From contig CANTFL010001342.1 in assembly GCA_947650285.1 (NCBI GenBank), positions 248,001 to 312,000 of the forward strand: a DNA stretch of 64,000 nucleotides, read 5' to 3'. Position numbers and translations under genes: made by a program. The stretch comes from Hyaloperonospora brassicae (lineage: Eukaryota > Oomycota > Peronosporomycetes > Peronosporales > Peronosporaceae). Below, one piece after another: positions 33,365-45,131 of the stretch; the stretch's first letter is position 1, and each line of letters opens with the position of its first letter. Below the pieces are notes generated by a model. That model made no database searches and had not been told where the DNA came from. It saw only the letters and a program-made list of their open reading frames with translations.

Positions 33365-36300
33365 TGTTTTGCAATGGATTGGTCATATGTAAGATGTTCC
33401 TGCTAGAGACATTCATTCATCTAACGCTGAGTATAGCGCGTAGTGACGCACACTAAGCAAGTATACGACCAGGTCCTTGTTTGGGTCCGGTAGACGGTGT
33501 CAGCAGCATCCGGTAACATGCGCTCGACAGCTTTCGGCACCGTCGATAGTAGTTCTGGGGCCGGTCTAAATAATGCAACTCGTTTGTGTCATTCGAGGTC
33601 ATTTGTTGCTGTCTCAATTGTATCCACTGGGCTATGACATGTGTCAGATACTTTTTCTAGTATCACGCACCTCATTACGAAATATGTATTGGTTCCTCAT
33701 ACCCCACTCTGCAGGTTTACGGCCGCTTGCAAACAATATCTAAATTTCGCCCGGGATATAACAAATCAGACTGACGACTGCTTATTATGTAGCCTAACGA
33801 ATCTGGTACACCATGAATGAGAGACTGCTTGAAAGACAAGATGTCGAACAAAGCTTTTCGCAATGATCCGTGCCCACTTTCTACTTGTGCTCAAGAAGTG
33901 AAGCAAGTGCATACTGTCGAACGTCAAATAATTGATGTAATGTGTGGCTTTTTACAGCGATAATAATTTACAGTCCCAATTGGGCCGCGAAGTGAAACAG
34001 TATGTTCAGATATCAACAAGATACGATCCAAATATGTGTCTATTGCTATCCTTCGAGGATACTTTCGCTTAATTTCTGACGTAATTTAGCCGTCATCAGA
34101 GTCTATCGACTCCGTCGAGCGACAGTTCTGTATTTTTTCGAGAGTAGCGCTCTCTATATACTTGATCATGTATAAACAAATGTTCTTCATATAAATTGAC
34201 ATTATCCATTTGGCGTCTGGTGCGGACAATGAAAGAGACATTATTAACTAGTGATGTTGTTGTGATATGTGCATGATGGCTATTGATAGTATCATTCGTC
34301 GTTTTATTTATTTTAGTTACATTGTGTGATGTCAAAGCGATATCGACGGAGTAAAATATTGGCTTAGTTGTTTGGGAAGGGAAATTACACGCGATTGAGT
34401 GCAAGTTCGGTTTCCGCCATGGTCAAATTTATTGTGACTCACTATCACTACCTGGCGTTTTGATTTCACCAGAACTTCCACTATCTCGAAGATACGTGCC
34501 CCATAACCGCGCAATCGATTTCATTTTAGAATCTGAAAAAGCAGAACTTTTACAAACGGTATGTTACAAGAGGTAATTACCCAGCGTTAGGTAAAATCTG
34601 CAAGCGGTGGAGACAGGGAGCGAAATTAGTGGCTGGTATTCACCGGCTTATATTATTCATTTATTGTCGAGATAAGAACGATCTGAGTACAACTCACATG
34701 TCGGCTTCGATCCCCGTCTGTTAGACCATTATCAGATTAGTAACAACTCCAACGCTTCTTTATAAGAACAGGAAGAAAACTTGAAGAGCGCCGAATCTTG
34801 TTATCTTGCCATATGTTTGACGTACCTCTGAGAAGGGAAAATGTTATAAGATGAAAGATCTTCTCTTGGCTGCGAGTGCTTCGGTAGGAAACACAGCGTG
34901 CAACCTGAAAGGTAAGCTGCCCGCCAATTTACCGAGGTACGGGAGTGGCAACAGAGATGGACATCCAATTCCTACGTTAGTTTTTTTGCTTTTCACGACT
35001 TACCTTAATTTGCGCCAACTCGTTCGCTGCGCGTGAAGCTCGCTCCCACAAATTGATCTCCTTTTGAAACATGATGACCCTGTTACGATCCAGTACCAGT
35101 CGATAATGTGTAGGAAGCACAACGTCAAGATAAATTTTATCTAGTGTTGCACCTGGTCACGTCCGACTAGATCGTGCACTGGAGTCGGTCGAAAGAGTAG
35201 AGTAAGTCTACACCCACGGATTCGTCCATTTATTACATCTCAGAGGGACGCTAGGGCCTCCTATGCAAAATAAGCCTTCAAGACATGCTTTCTCTGTCCC
35301 CAGGTGCAGATTATAGGGCGATCGTAGCTTATTCACTTGGTCAATTGTGCTTACACAGTTCTAACCCCGGAATTGGTCAACGGTCAATTCCACTTGAATT
35401 ATGACATTTTCCTTATAAAACTTCTAGTATCGAACTAGCAGAATGAGGAATGTGTTTGTAAATACTCTATAATGGTAGATAATCAAGACCTTTTGTACAA
35501 ATCAGACACATGAAGCCGTTTTAAGTAGCTTTATTGAACGATCTACCCTCTCTATGTATGTATAAAGACCGTCAAGCCCAGGCCACGGTCGAATCATCTG
35601 GCTACGGTATGACAAGGCAGCCTATCTATGTCGCACAAGATACGATACAATACAATGCTAAATGATACAAAGACGTGTACACAAAATCTAAGAGCCGACA
35701 TTCCACAACCCACTGAACTCCTGAAATTTCTACTCATTGGTTCGAACGATAGCACGTCGCATTTTCTCGCGTGGCTTTTACGTGTCCTCAATCTGTCGCT
35801 CGTTTTGAACCAAGCACGTGGTTTTATTGATTCTCGAGCATTGCTGTTGCAGCTGCATATTCGTTTAATAATGTTAAAGACTGTCGAGCGCAACGTACAG
35901 TGCCAATCAACAAATTAATTTTAACGGTAACGAAGTTATACTCATCATTTTGATCGGCGCCGATGCCTTCGATGTTGCGAGAAGTGTGTTAAGATGAGAC
36001 TGTACAAGCATGAGATGGATGCTAGGCTTCACGGACAGCTGTATCGGTGATCTTGACCGTCTTTAATACTGTCGGTGTTATATACGGATATTTTACAGTC
36101 TACTGCGTGGAAAAGTGTAACAACTCGAAATAAATTCGAAATGGGGATATTCTCCTGAAGAAACTTGACGACTTCAGTATCTGCTTTGTCAAACATCAAT
36201 GTTTGGTTCAATTTATAACGCCAGGAGCAGACTACGTACACTCCTGCAAGATATTCAACCGTGTTGTGACACCACGATAATGCCCCAAAAGATTTATAGT

Positions 36301-38913
36301 GGTTAATTCCAAGCCGAAATAAGGACTAATAATTCGCTGAAACTATCCCTCTGTCACATCATGTCTCTGAGCAGCCCCATTTCATGGTATCATTGAAAGG
36401 GCTAGCTGGCATTGATTCGATTAGAGAGGGAGGTGGATACAAAATAAAGCGGAGAGACCGAAGCTAACGGAGTGAAAGACATTTATTCACTTGAGGGAGG
36501 ATCGAAAGTGGTTATTTTACAAATCTTAACTCTGCCTAATTTAGACTGCAACTATTCCACGGTGCAACTAATCAATCATATTGATGCGCGTCCATTCATC
36601 AAATGCGTTAAATTAACAAGCGACGTCTTCGGAGTGAAGCCATCGCCTTATCGTTATGGCGCAAGATCATATTGGACAGGGTAACCGGTACACAGTCACT
36701 TTTCAGATAACCCGTAACAGTTTTGATGCAAACAATGGCGTTTCCGCGAGCTTGTGGTGCTATGCTAGTCCATTAGAAGACGACGACGGTTGTATGTGAC
36801 GCCAACTATTTGTGATAAAAAGGAGTATTCATTTCCGCTAAACTCTTTTGTGATCGTTTGCGTCTATGCAGACGAGGGCTTTTGCAAGCAACATCGTACT
36901 CCAGATACACGTAATCTTGCACAATTGAGGAAGCTCTTAGTCCGTCTGATTGCGTGCCGTGAGTGGTACGAGCAGGTGCTCTAAAGTATCCTCGCTATAA
37001 ACAGCTAGGCGGGCGCCGAAAGACGATCCGCATTTCTATGCAGAACTCGCGATTTAGCGTCCTATGGACTCGGTTAACCAAGCTTTACTACGCACTTCTA
37101 GACATATTTTTTGTGTAAAATAATTTGTGTTTAATAAGTTTATCTTAAGCCTAATATACATAAGGTTTGACGCGCTCAACGATAAGGCGTGATGAATTAC
37201 AGTACGCCTAAACTTTGTGTACGCGCGTAAATGAAGCATTGCCATGATATCGTTTGATGACGGTAAAAGTGAGGTCATCTTTCGCTATTGTTTCAGATTC
37301 TTTTGGTAGCCACTCTACTTTTGTACCTCAAACAAACGATAGGTCTAAGCGTGTTTCACTTAGGACCTATCTCAGACTTTTCACTATCGTTGCGCAAAGA
37401 CTTCGTATAACGGTTTTGAACCAGTTACGTTATTGTTGTCTATGTATCGCGTCGTTTCCGCATTAGTCGCTACTATTGTACAATACATTTTGCTAGCGAC
37501 AACGGCGACTCATGTCGACAATGACTTGTTAAACTATGTTGTGACTCTAAATATAGTTCATGCTACAAACGGTCGCCGTACTGAGGCGCTTAGAAGTTGC
37601 TGTCGTCCACTAATGATCCTTTTTGATCTTTGGTCTCTTTAGATAACATTAGTATGCAAAACATATTCATTCGCATGTTCTTTAAGCTAGTTTCATGTCT
37701 ATGAGCTGTGAACGTTTTATATAGAGCATCAATGGTTTAAATTGCTAGTGGAGGACTGCACAGTAAATTTGACGGTATTCAAAACGCTGTGAAATATTCA
37801 AAATGCGTACTAACTTTGGCCTTTTATCTAATGAATCTCATAATGTGAGCCAAAGAGCGACCAATAATGGACCTTACGTGAAGGTGAAACGCCTATGATA
37901 TAGTAAATATTGACGTGATTTTTAAAAATCATGGTAATGTATAATGCGTACCTCTGATGCTCCTTTTACCCACCGACATTCCGATTACAAATGTATATAT
38001 AAATAATTTTGTTGGAAATAAAGTACAAATGGATATGCATTCCATTGATACGGAATATTTCTAGCGTGTCCATCTAAGAAAAGAGCGCAGGGTGGGATAT
38101 AGGATACACAGAAAGAACAAATGAGTTCAAACGCACATATAAGAAGGCACACGGCAAGGCAAAGATTGACTAGAGAATGTGGAACTAGTAATTCGGTATC
38201 CATTTTTCTACAAGGTGGACAAGTAGTTCGTGGGTGTGTTTATATTGCGGTTTAGTTTGTGCGTCTTGTGTATATCAGTTGACAAGCGACATTAAAATTT
38301 TTGTCTGAAGACACTAATACATACCAGATTGTTGGTCGATAAAGATGACTGGGAATCGATGTCCATAGTTCATGGCAAGTAGATAGAGTTCAAAGTTATG
38401 TATTGCTTTGCTTACCTAAGAAGATCATGCTACAAGTAGCTACGTATTGGCGTGGAATGCACATGGACTGTCAGGCTGAAAGAAAAGTCAGCAAATCATT
38501 TCCTACGCTAGACATGATCAGACGTGTTCGGCAGAATGCTAAGGATCGATCGAAGACGAGACTTTTAATGCTCATGTTACATTTTTCGGATCGGAAGTGA
38601 ACATTATTAGATTCGACGTTCACGGAATTGTATGTAGGCAGAACTTTGACGATGTGTGCAAAATGATAGATGTGGGCGAGCATTTCCTAACCAACTTCCA
38701 CAATTCATTTTGATTTTATCTAACGATATCATAATGGCAGAGCAGCATGCGTGTAAACAAAGGCTGATTTGTTTACCAAAAAAAGCAGCTGTTGTTGTAT
38801 TCCATCTGCTGGTGCTATAAGTAATTTGCCGTGGCTTATACTACGGCGGTAAAGTGAGGTCTCACATAGACGAACTGAATTTGCCACTTAACGTGTACAA
38901 TTGTTCAATATCA
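33365..38913. repeat. Right arm of the large inverted repeat
   Basis: This is the reverse complement of 1-5532 with scattered substitutions and small indels. The inner end adjoins the tubulin pseudogene region. The outer end corresponds to base 1 of the window, so the true end of homology is not visible. The same broken short frames seen in the left arm recur here on the other strand (for example 36029-36241 minus against 2640-2867 plus), and the two arms are disrupted at different places, consistent with no coding constraint. Confidence 0.85.
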
Positions 38914-41079
38914 CAACGCTATTTCGATGTGACACAGCGGAACTTAAGCTATTTATGTCTCTTGTGTAGCCTCAGCTTGACCCTTCCATTTATTCAGATG
39001 AGATGAGACTTATTCTGGCGATTAACATGCGCTTTCACGATGTATCTGATGAAGGGCGAAATGGTCCGGTCGTCAAAACTAAGGCGTAATAGTTTAGAGC
39101 TCCCTCATACTGAGATGCATACACCTTGTTCCATACTTAAACGAACCACAACGTCGAGATAACTCTCCCTACTTGTAAGTTATATACAGAACCTGACTAC
39201 AACATGATTATTGGCAGGGCTAAACCTAATCAGGTCTACGAATTGTTGATCTCGCGCCATGAACTAAGGCATGAAATAATAACAGTACTCACCTGCCCAT
39301 AGTACGTGTACTGAAACAAAAAGGGAGGAGATACTAGTAAGTGTAGATTAAGATGATGACTATAGGAAGCGCATGTGCTCTTCGTTGTATGTGTCTATCA
39401 CTACAGCGGTAGGACACTGGGGTGGTTCACCCATGGCACTGGTTCCTAATCCATGTGATGTACCACTCATTTTAGCCAATGTAACCTCAGCCGCCAAAGG
39501 TACGTTTATAGAATTTACTCTAGTAACGGGTAAAGATTTACGAATCTGTGTAACGCAAATTTTATCTCCGTATCAAAACGTCAATAGGAAAATTATCTTC
39601 AAATATGATTTAATTTGTAGAAGACGCGTGATGATATAAATGTCTTTGTACAATAGAGTAAGAGGACTGGTTTAGACATATACTCTTTAGCACCTTATAC
39701 CATTGAGTATACAACTTGTAGGAGTCACTCAAGTTTGGGTTAAAAGCTCAGATAAAAAAAGGACTCATTGAGTCGTGTTCTTGTTATTATCGAGGTATCT
39801 CGTGGAGCTGAAAGACCCTCTTTCGCAAAGAAAATGTTATGACTCCGCAACATCTGATTTTTTCATTCCGTCACTTTTTTGCGGCAACTTTGCAAATGTC
39901 GGCTTATTACATCATCATCACATACGTAATCTTTACTGACGCAGGTGTAGTTACATTGATGAACCTGCGGCAACTTTGACCGTCTAATGATGGCGCTATG
40001 CTACGGGATTGCATATTCGTATTGTTATTGATTACGAGGGCTTCGAACCAGAGAGTGTGATTGTGTGTCAATGGAAAGTACTGAGGCCTTAATTTGGTCT
40101 TTTCTGCACTTGTCGCAAAATAATTTACCATTAGACATCCTGCACATGATGGGACTCTATTTTTGGCTCGTAACGGACCGAAAATATATGATCATATGTC
40201 ATATTTAAGAAATGTGGTCCTTGCATTGTATTTTTCCGACACTTTAGATTAGAATATCAATTTTGACAGCAATCAGAAACACGAATATTGGTCTTTATGT
40301 AACTACACCAAACTGAGTCGAATAAAGAACGAGTAATAATCGTAATCGTTGCCATCAGGGCTAATGTACAGTCTTCCCTTTATTTAATTCCCATCTAGAA
40401 TTAATTTTCTGTGTAACGAACTCCGTGTCCGCACCAAGCTGCATCACTTAATTTTGTGTGTTGACTCTATGTAAAAGACTTCAGATACAGGGTCACAAGA
40501 CAGCGCACACAAACCACCAGATTTCCCTCACAATTGAATTTGCACACTATGAAGCAGAGGTACCAGGTGCAGGTGCACCATACAAGCACACTAGGCATCA
40601 ATTTGGCTAAAATACAAGACTAAATCTGACAGAAACTCGGCCTTCGGATTCCCAGAATGACAGCAGAACGGATGATCTAGGCACTAGACAACGTGTTTCT
40701 TGCCACGGATAGGAGTGCAATCAATAGGTTTTGTTACTTTCGTTTAAAGGTACGGGTCTAGAATACTACCGTCTCAAGGACAGTTTACCAAATTTCACCG
40801 ATGATCTACTACATAAAAAGAAAGTATCTCAATCCGAGCCTCTGCAGGGCAAAGCGAGAACGACCTGCGGTTTTCGAATAGGTTTCCAGACAAATTTTAT
40901 AATCGACACGACATCCAAATGTGTGTTCTTCACGGTGAGTCAGAACTATTTGATCACGCTCTATTGACAGTAAATTGGAATGGAGAATAAAGAGCTGACT
41001 AGCCAACATCCATCAAGCGATGCAGTTACATTTGCGAATCAGTTCTCTTTTATCGCCTAACTTTTAACAAGACACTAGA
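38914..41079. other. No recognisable gene
   Basis: Short frames only, for example 39373-39639 and 40731-40967 on the plus strand, with no motif that I can name. Confidence 0.4.
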
Positions 41080-41470
41080 GACGGTCAAGCGCAATATAAA
41101 GGAGTCAGAAAAGGATTGTATCACAGGAGAAATGGGTTGCAACATGACTAGCATCTAGAAGATGGATCTCGTCGTAGGGAAGTCGAAGAAATTACGAGTA
41201 TTTCGCAAACCCAACACCAAGCAAACAAAAGTTGTGTACCGTAACAACTAAATTGCATGAAAGAAATGAGTCAACGTTTGCTGAGTGGCGCCGGTATTTG
41301 AATTCAAATAAGTACGGAAGACTAGTTCTTCTCCTGCTGGACGACGTGTCGTGGCACTATGCCTCCCCTCAATGCTACAATGTCAAGCGGGCATTCCTGC
41401 CTTCAAACATGACAGCACATTTGAGATGGCTCGATGCAGATAAGTTTAGATGGATGTCTCTTGTCACTCA
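41080..41470 (+). pseudogene. pogo/Jerky-type DDE transposase fragment
   Basis: Across several stops and frame changes the plus strand reads like the DDE_1 endonuclease of pogo-type transposases. LVVGKSKKLRVFRKPN (family VIGKSKxPRCF) is followed further on by LLLLDDVSWH (family LLLDNxxxH, second catalytic Asp) and LPSNMTAHLRWLDAD (family LPPNxTxxxQPLDxG). Stops near 41155 and around 41250 and the loss of both ends show a dead relic. It is cut off at about 41470, where Gypsy-type sequence begins. Confidence 0.75.
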
Positions 41471-42026
41471 AATATTTAAAGTCTTCACGCGTGGCGTTAA
41501 ATCTCTCATTTTCATCCAACATGTTTATGTCGGATGAGATGGTTAGGGTCGCTAGACGGACTACAAACTGCTACCAGGTGTAACGGGCCACGCCTTGTAT
41601 CAAATCAACACAAGGTTGTGTGCACCCGACGTCACGTACACGTGGAGTGAGGAAGCGCAGCGAAGTAGACAGAACTCGAGAGCTCTGTCTAAGGGATAAA
41701 GTAGAACTGTATTCAATATACTTATATTTCTTAATAAACAATCTTTTGCCTTGAGCGAACTATATTAAACTGCAATCTCTTATGTGGGTTTCTTGCTCAC
41801 CACCCATTGCGCGCATCCAGCAGCGATTGGTGGTTAATCTGGTTGGTGTACCGTGAACATCAACCATCAGGTGGAGCAACCCATCAAATAAATATTGCCC
41901 TCGGTGGTAATGTTCCTTCAACCTTTCTCCTTACGGGCAATGTCATTTGAACATTATCTAAATCGATAATTTTCAATAAAATGATACAAATATATCAATT
42001 TTATGTAACGGGCTCACCCCGTTACA
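41471..42026 (-). mobile_element. Truncated Gypsy relative: LTR plus the start of gag
   Basis: On the minus strand a 448-base LTR (42026 down to 41579, TGTAACGGG...CCCGTTACA ends) is followed by TGGTAGCAG in the primer-site position and then the first codons of gag, MLDENERFNATREDF, matching MLDDEETFHATREGF of the full element. Homology stops near 41471, against the pogo-type fragment. The LTR is clearly diverged from the 14413/22003 pair but close to the split LTR at 22396-22852, so at least two subfamilies are present. Confidence 0.85.
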
Positions 42027-42794
42027 GCCTTGCTAGCATGCAAAGCTTGTCCGACTGGCGCTGACATAGCTGTGCGGCTTAAATATTTTGGCATTGGATC
42101 GATCGACGAAGAACAACTGCTCGCTAGTCAAGGCCGCCTGCTTCTGCTTCGTGAGTGAACGGAGGGGTCTTGTGCCCTTGGATATTTTCTATACACTGTC
42201 ATAGTTTGACTATAGCTCTTGAGAATGACCCTCCACACAATCTCTACTTGGTAGAAGAAGCCAGCACATAAACTGATCAATTTTCGCAACAATACATTCG
42301 CGAATTATTGACAAGAAAGTAAGCGATATAATTTGACACACGGCGACACCTTTCTGTGACGACACAATGGTGGTATCAACACGGTGTTGCTTTGCCCTTT
42401 TTGCTTGCTCTACACATGTAAATCGTCATCGTGCGAGATTTAGACGCAAAAAAGGTAATTATGCTCTTAATCGCACCTTCTTCCTGTGGCTTGAGAGTGA
42501 TTGAGGAAACCTCAACAAGTATCTAGGCGAGATTGTTCCATAAAATCGACTCCGATCAACGATCAATTTATAAAACTGTCTGTTATATACGATAGCAATT
42601 ATCAACAAGCTGTTCATTGCCTAATATGAGCCATTAAATCAGTGAAAAAAACAAGGGCACTAGTCAATGACAGAGATGTGTAGGGAGTGGTAATCGCGTT
42701 TTCAAGTTACATGTTTGTGACTATACGGGATTGTGGTAATATTTTACATGCTGTATATAAAAAGAATACGAAGAGTATATGCCAATTCTTTTTT
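42027..42794. other. No recognisable gene
   Basis: AT-rich spacer between the truncated Gypsy element and the MULE-like end repeat. Only broken short frames are seen. Confidence 0.4.
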
Positions 42795-42880
42795 GGCCAT
42801 GACTAGGGGCACACCCCATTTTTGCTACGGGTACACCCGACCGCCTAAAATGATAAATATGACTCCACATTTGTAGTGCA
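42795..42880. repeat. MULE-like terminal repeat, 5' of the transposase relic
   Basis: GGCCATGACTAGGGGCACACC followed by a CCTAAAATGA-containing stretch matches the repeat at 32307-32450. Its place about 160 bases before the transposase similarity supports an element-end role. No matching inverted copy was found downstream of the relic. Confidence 0.5.
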
Positions 42881-43039
42881 GAATAATGTACTTGTACGTT
42901 TACATTTACATGTTATTTAGAAGCACCCTGCCGAATTGCTGTGATTGTTCGACCTAGGGCTCTGGATCTTAAGGAGGGGGACTTCCATCTACTGCAAAAG
43001 AAAAAGATTCTGTCTTTAACACCTGTCTGGACCGCGCAA

Positions 43040-44670
43040 TTGCGTCTATGTCCTCTCATACTCATACAATACGACAAAAACATCGGGTAATAACACGCAA
43101 AAGCTGGACTCCCAAAATGGCGTACGAAGACCTGAGAGAGGGACAACCGTCGCTATTACAGCTCCAACACCCACCTGCCGCTCTCGTTGGCACTAGAGTT
43201 CCTACCAGGGTCGAGGTGGAAACTACCTCAAACGGTTTTGCGGCTACCCACGGGTATGCCATTGTCGTCGCCAGATCATTGAAAACGGGGCGGGGTATGC
43301 AACAGGCCTACTGCAAGTTAAATGGTGGCGGAACCTACGAGAACAGTCATAACCTCAGTGAAGGTGTAAATAAGCGAAGGGCTTCCAGCATGTTGATAAA
43401 ATCCCGTGGAAGGGGCGCGGCGATGCGAAAGCGGACGGATATTGGACCTTCAGCATCATCACCGCCGATCACAATCACAATCCTTCGTCGCACCCGGCCG
43501 GGCATAGAACCCAACAAAATCTCTTGCACGAGTAGGTTGCATTTTTAGGGTCTTCTTGACGCAAAGGTACCTTCACGAAGCATCTAGAATCAGTTATAGG
43601 TGACACATGGCGCGATGGTTTCCATGAAAAGATGTACAACACCGTCCAGCAGCTGGCCAAGAAGTAGTTGGGTGGCTAGAGCCCGGTCAAAGTGCTAGTC
43701 AGAGTTGCTAGGGATGAGGCCTATGAATTAGAATTGTTCTTGGAAGATTCTGGACGTGTCACTCATTGCTTATTTGCACACCAGGCAATGGTGGAGTTAA
43801 TGAGACTCGTTCACGACGTGTTAGTCTTATATTCTACCTACAAGACAAACAAGTAGCGTTTGTCTCTCCTGCACGTTGTCTAATTCCACCGCATTGCACA
43901 CCACATTCTCCGCAGCCTTCAATTTTATGACGAAAGAGACCGAAGAGTCGTACAGAACCGCTGTTGTGTTCTTGCACAAGCCATTCCACACCAATGCTCT
44001 GCCAAAGTCTTCGCCGTTAATCGAAAAATTTCCCTGATCTCGGCGTTGCGATAGCAATTTCCACAGGCCTCGATTTGTGTGTGTGTGTGGCATATTGAGA
44101 AGAACGTCACCAGGAATTGCAGGGGTATTCTTGGCAGCGATCGTGAATAATTCGTTGTAGACTGCGCAGCGGTAAGAAATCAATAAATCGCAAATTTTAC
44201 CAAACCAGTGAGCCATCTCGCTGCTATTTATAATTTTTTAGATCATGCATGCAGATACGGTGGCTTGTTTGGAGGAGATCTGGTCCAGTTTTCAGAACCG
44301 CTACCGAATGTACCAGAAAGCGCTAGAATACATATACGACACGTGGATCTATCCCGCAAGGAAATGTTTGTTGCGGCATGGACCAACAACGTTACACACT
44401 GTAGGCATGCCGTAAAAACATGTGGTATAAACGGTTACAGCCGTCCGAAAACGTAACTGGGCTTGCTCAATTGTTAATTGGTGCAAGAGGATCAAGGTGT
44501 CGATTGAAAGTTGCCGGATGGATTACCTTGCGAAACACGCGATCGATCATAAGCAAACTCCTCTGTTCGCCTACCCTTCCCCCAAGACGGACATTTGGTC
44601 AGAACGTCACAAGAATCGTTTCGTATTTTGGCGTTGAGCAAAGTCAACGAGAAGGCAAGTCAATCATGTG
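43040..44670 (+). pseudogene. MULE transposase pseudogene
   Basis: A FAR1/WRKY-GCM1-like N-terminal DNA-binding segment (HGYAIVVARSLKTGR, AYCKLNGGGTYENSH) shifts frame near 43420 into DGYWTFSIITADHNH and HPAGHRTQQNLLHE. The catalytic part follows in pieces: LEDSGRVTHCLFAHQAM, LVLYSTYKTNK (family DxTYKTN, with Asp replaced by Tyr), IPHQCSAKVFAVNRK, VCVWHIEKNV (family CxWHxxKN), a frame change to WSSFQNRYRMYQKALEYI, and MFVAAWTNNVTH. At least three frameshifts and several stops are present, and the first catalytic Asp is lost, so it is inactive. It recalls the MULE transposases abundant in oomycetes. An end repeat lies upstream at 42795. Confidence 0.85.
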
Positions 44671-45131
44671 ATGAAATTACCAAATTCTAACATCTCCTTT
44701 TTGACATATATATATTTTTTTGCAGCTGGAATTCGCGCGCAGACCAGTCAAATCTGATGAAAATACATACTCCCATGCCTTCACGACAGTCTGAGGTATG
44801 ATATGCTAGCGCCGGCTCGAGGATTTGATCAGCGAGGATAAGCGATTGAGCTTCCGAACGATACCCATCCTTTTTAGCACATTGTGGAACATTTTTCTCT
44901 TTGTGCTGAAGCTATTAAGAGACCCGTAGATCGTTTGCCTGTTGTGCTGGAGCAAGTAGCCATCAACGTGGCGACGTTGCCGGATCACCAGCAGAGGGCA
45001 ACTGTTCAGCAGCTTTACGATTGATCCCAGCATTTTTCTATCCAATCAAGGAATCAGACGCTTTGAGGACAAAGGGCTGCCCAAGCACCTCGACGAATAG
45101 AAATCCGTCTATGTTTGGTGACGAGAAAAAC
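44671..45131. other. Spacer between the MULE relic and duplication copy B
   Basis: No gene is recognised. A 66-codon frame (45021-45221) crosses the left boundary of the duplication and may be a fragment of a gene broken by the rearrangement. Confidence 0.35.

Noticed and set aside
34680..34740. tRNA T-arm-like GGCTTCGATCCCCG
   Set aside because: No matching acceptor, D or anticodon stems could be built around it, and it lies in a decayed repeat arm.
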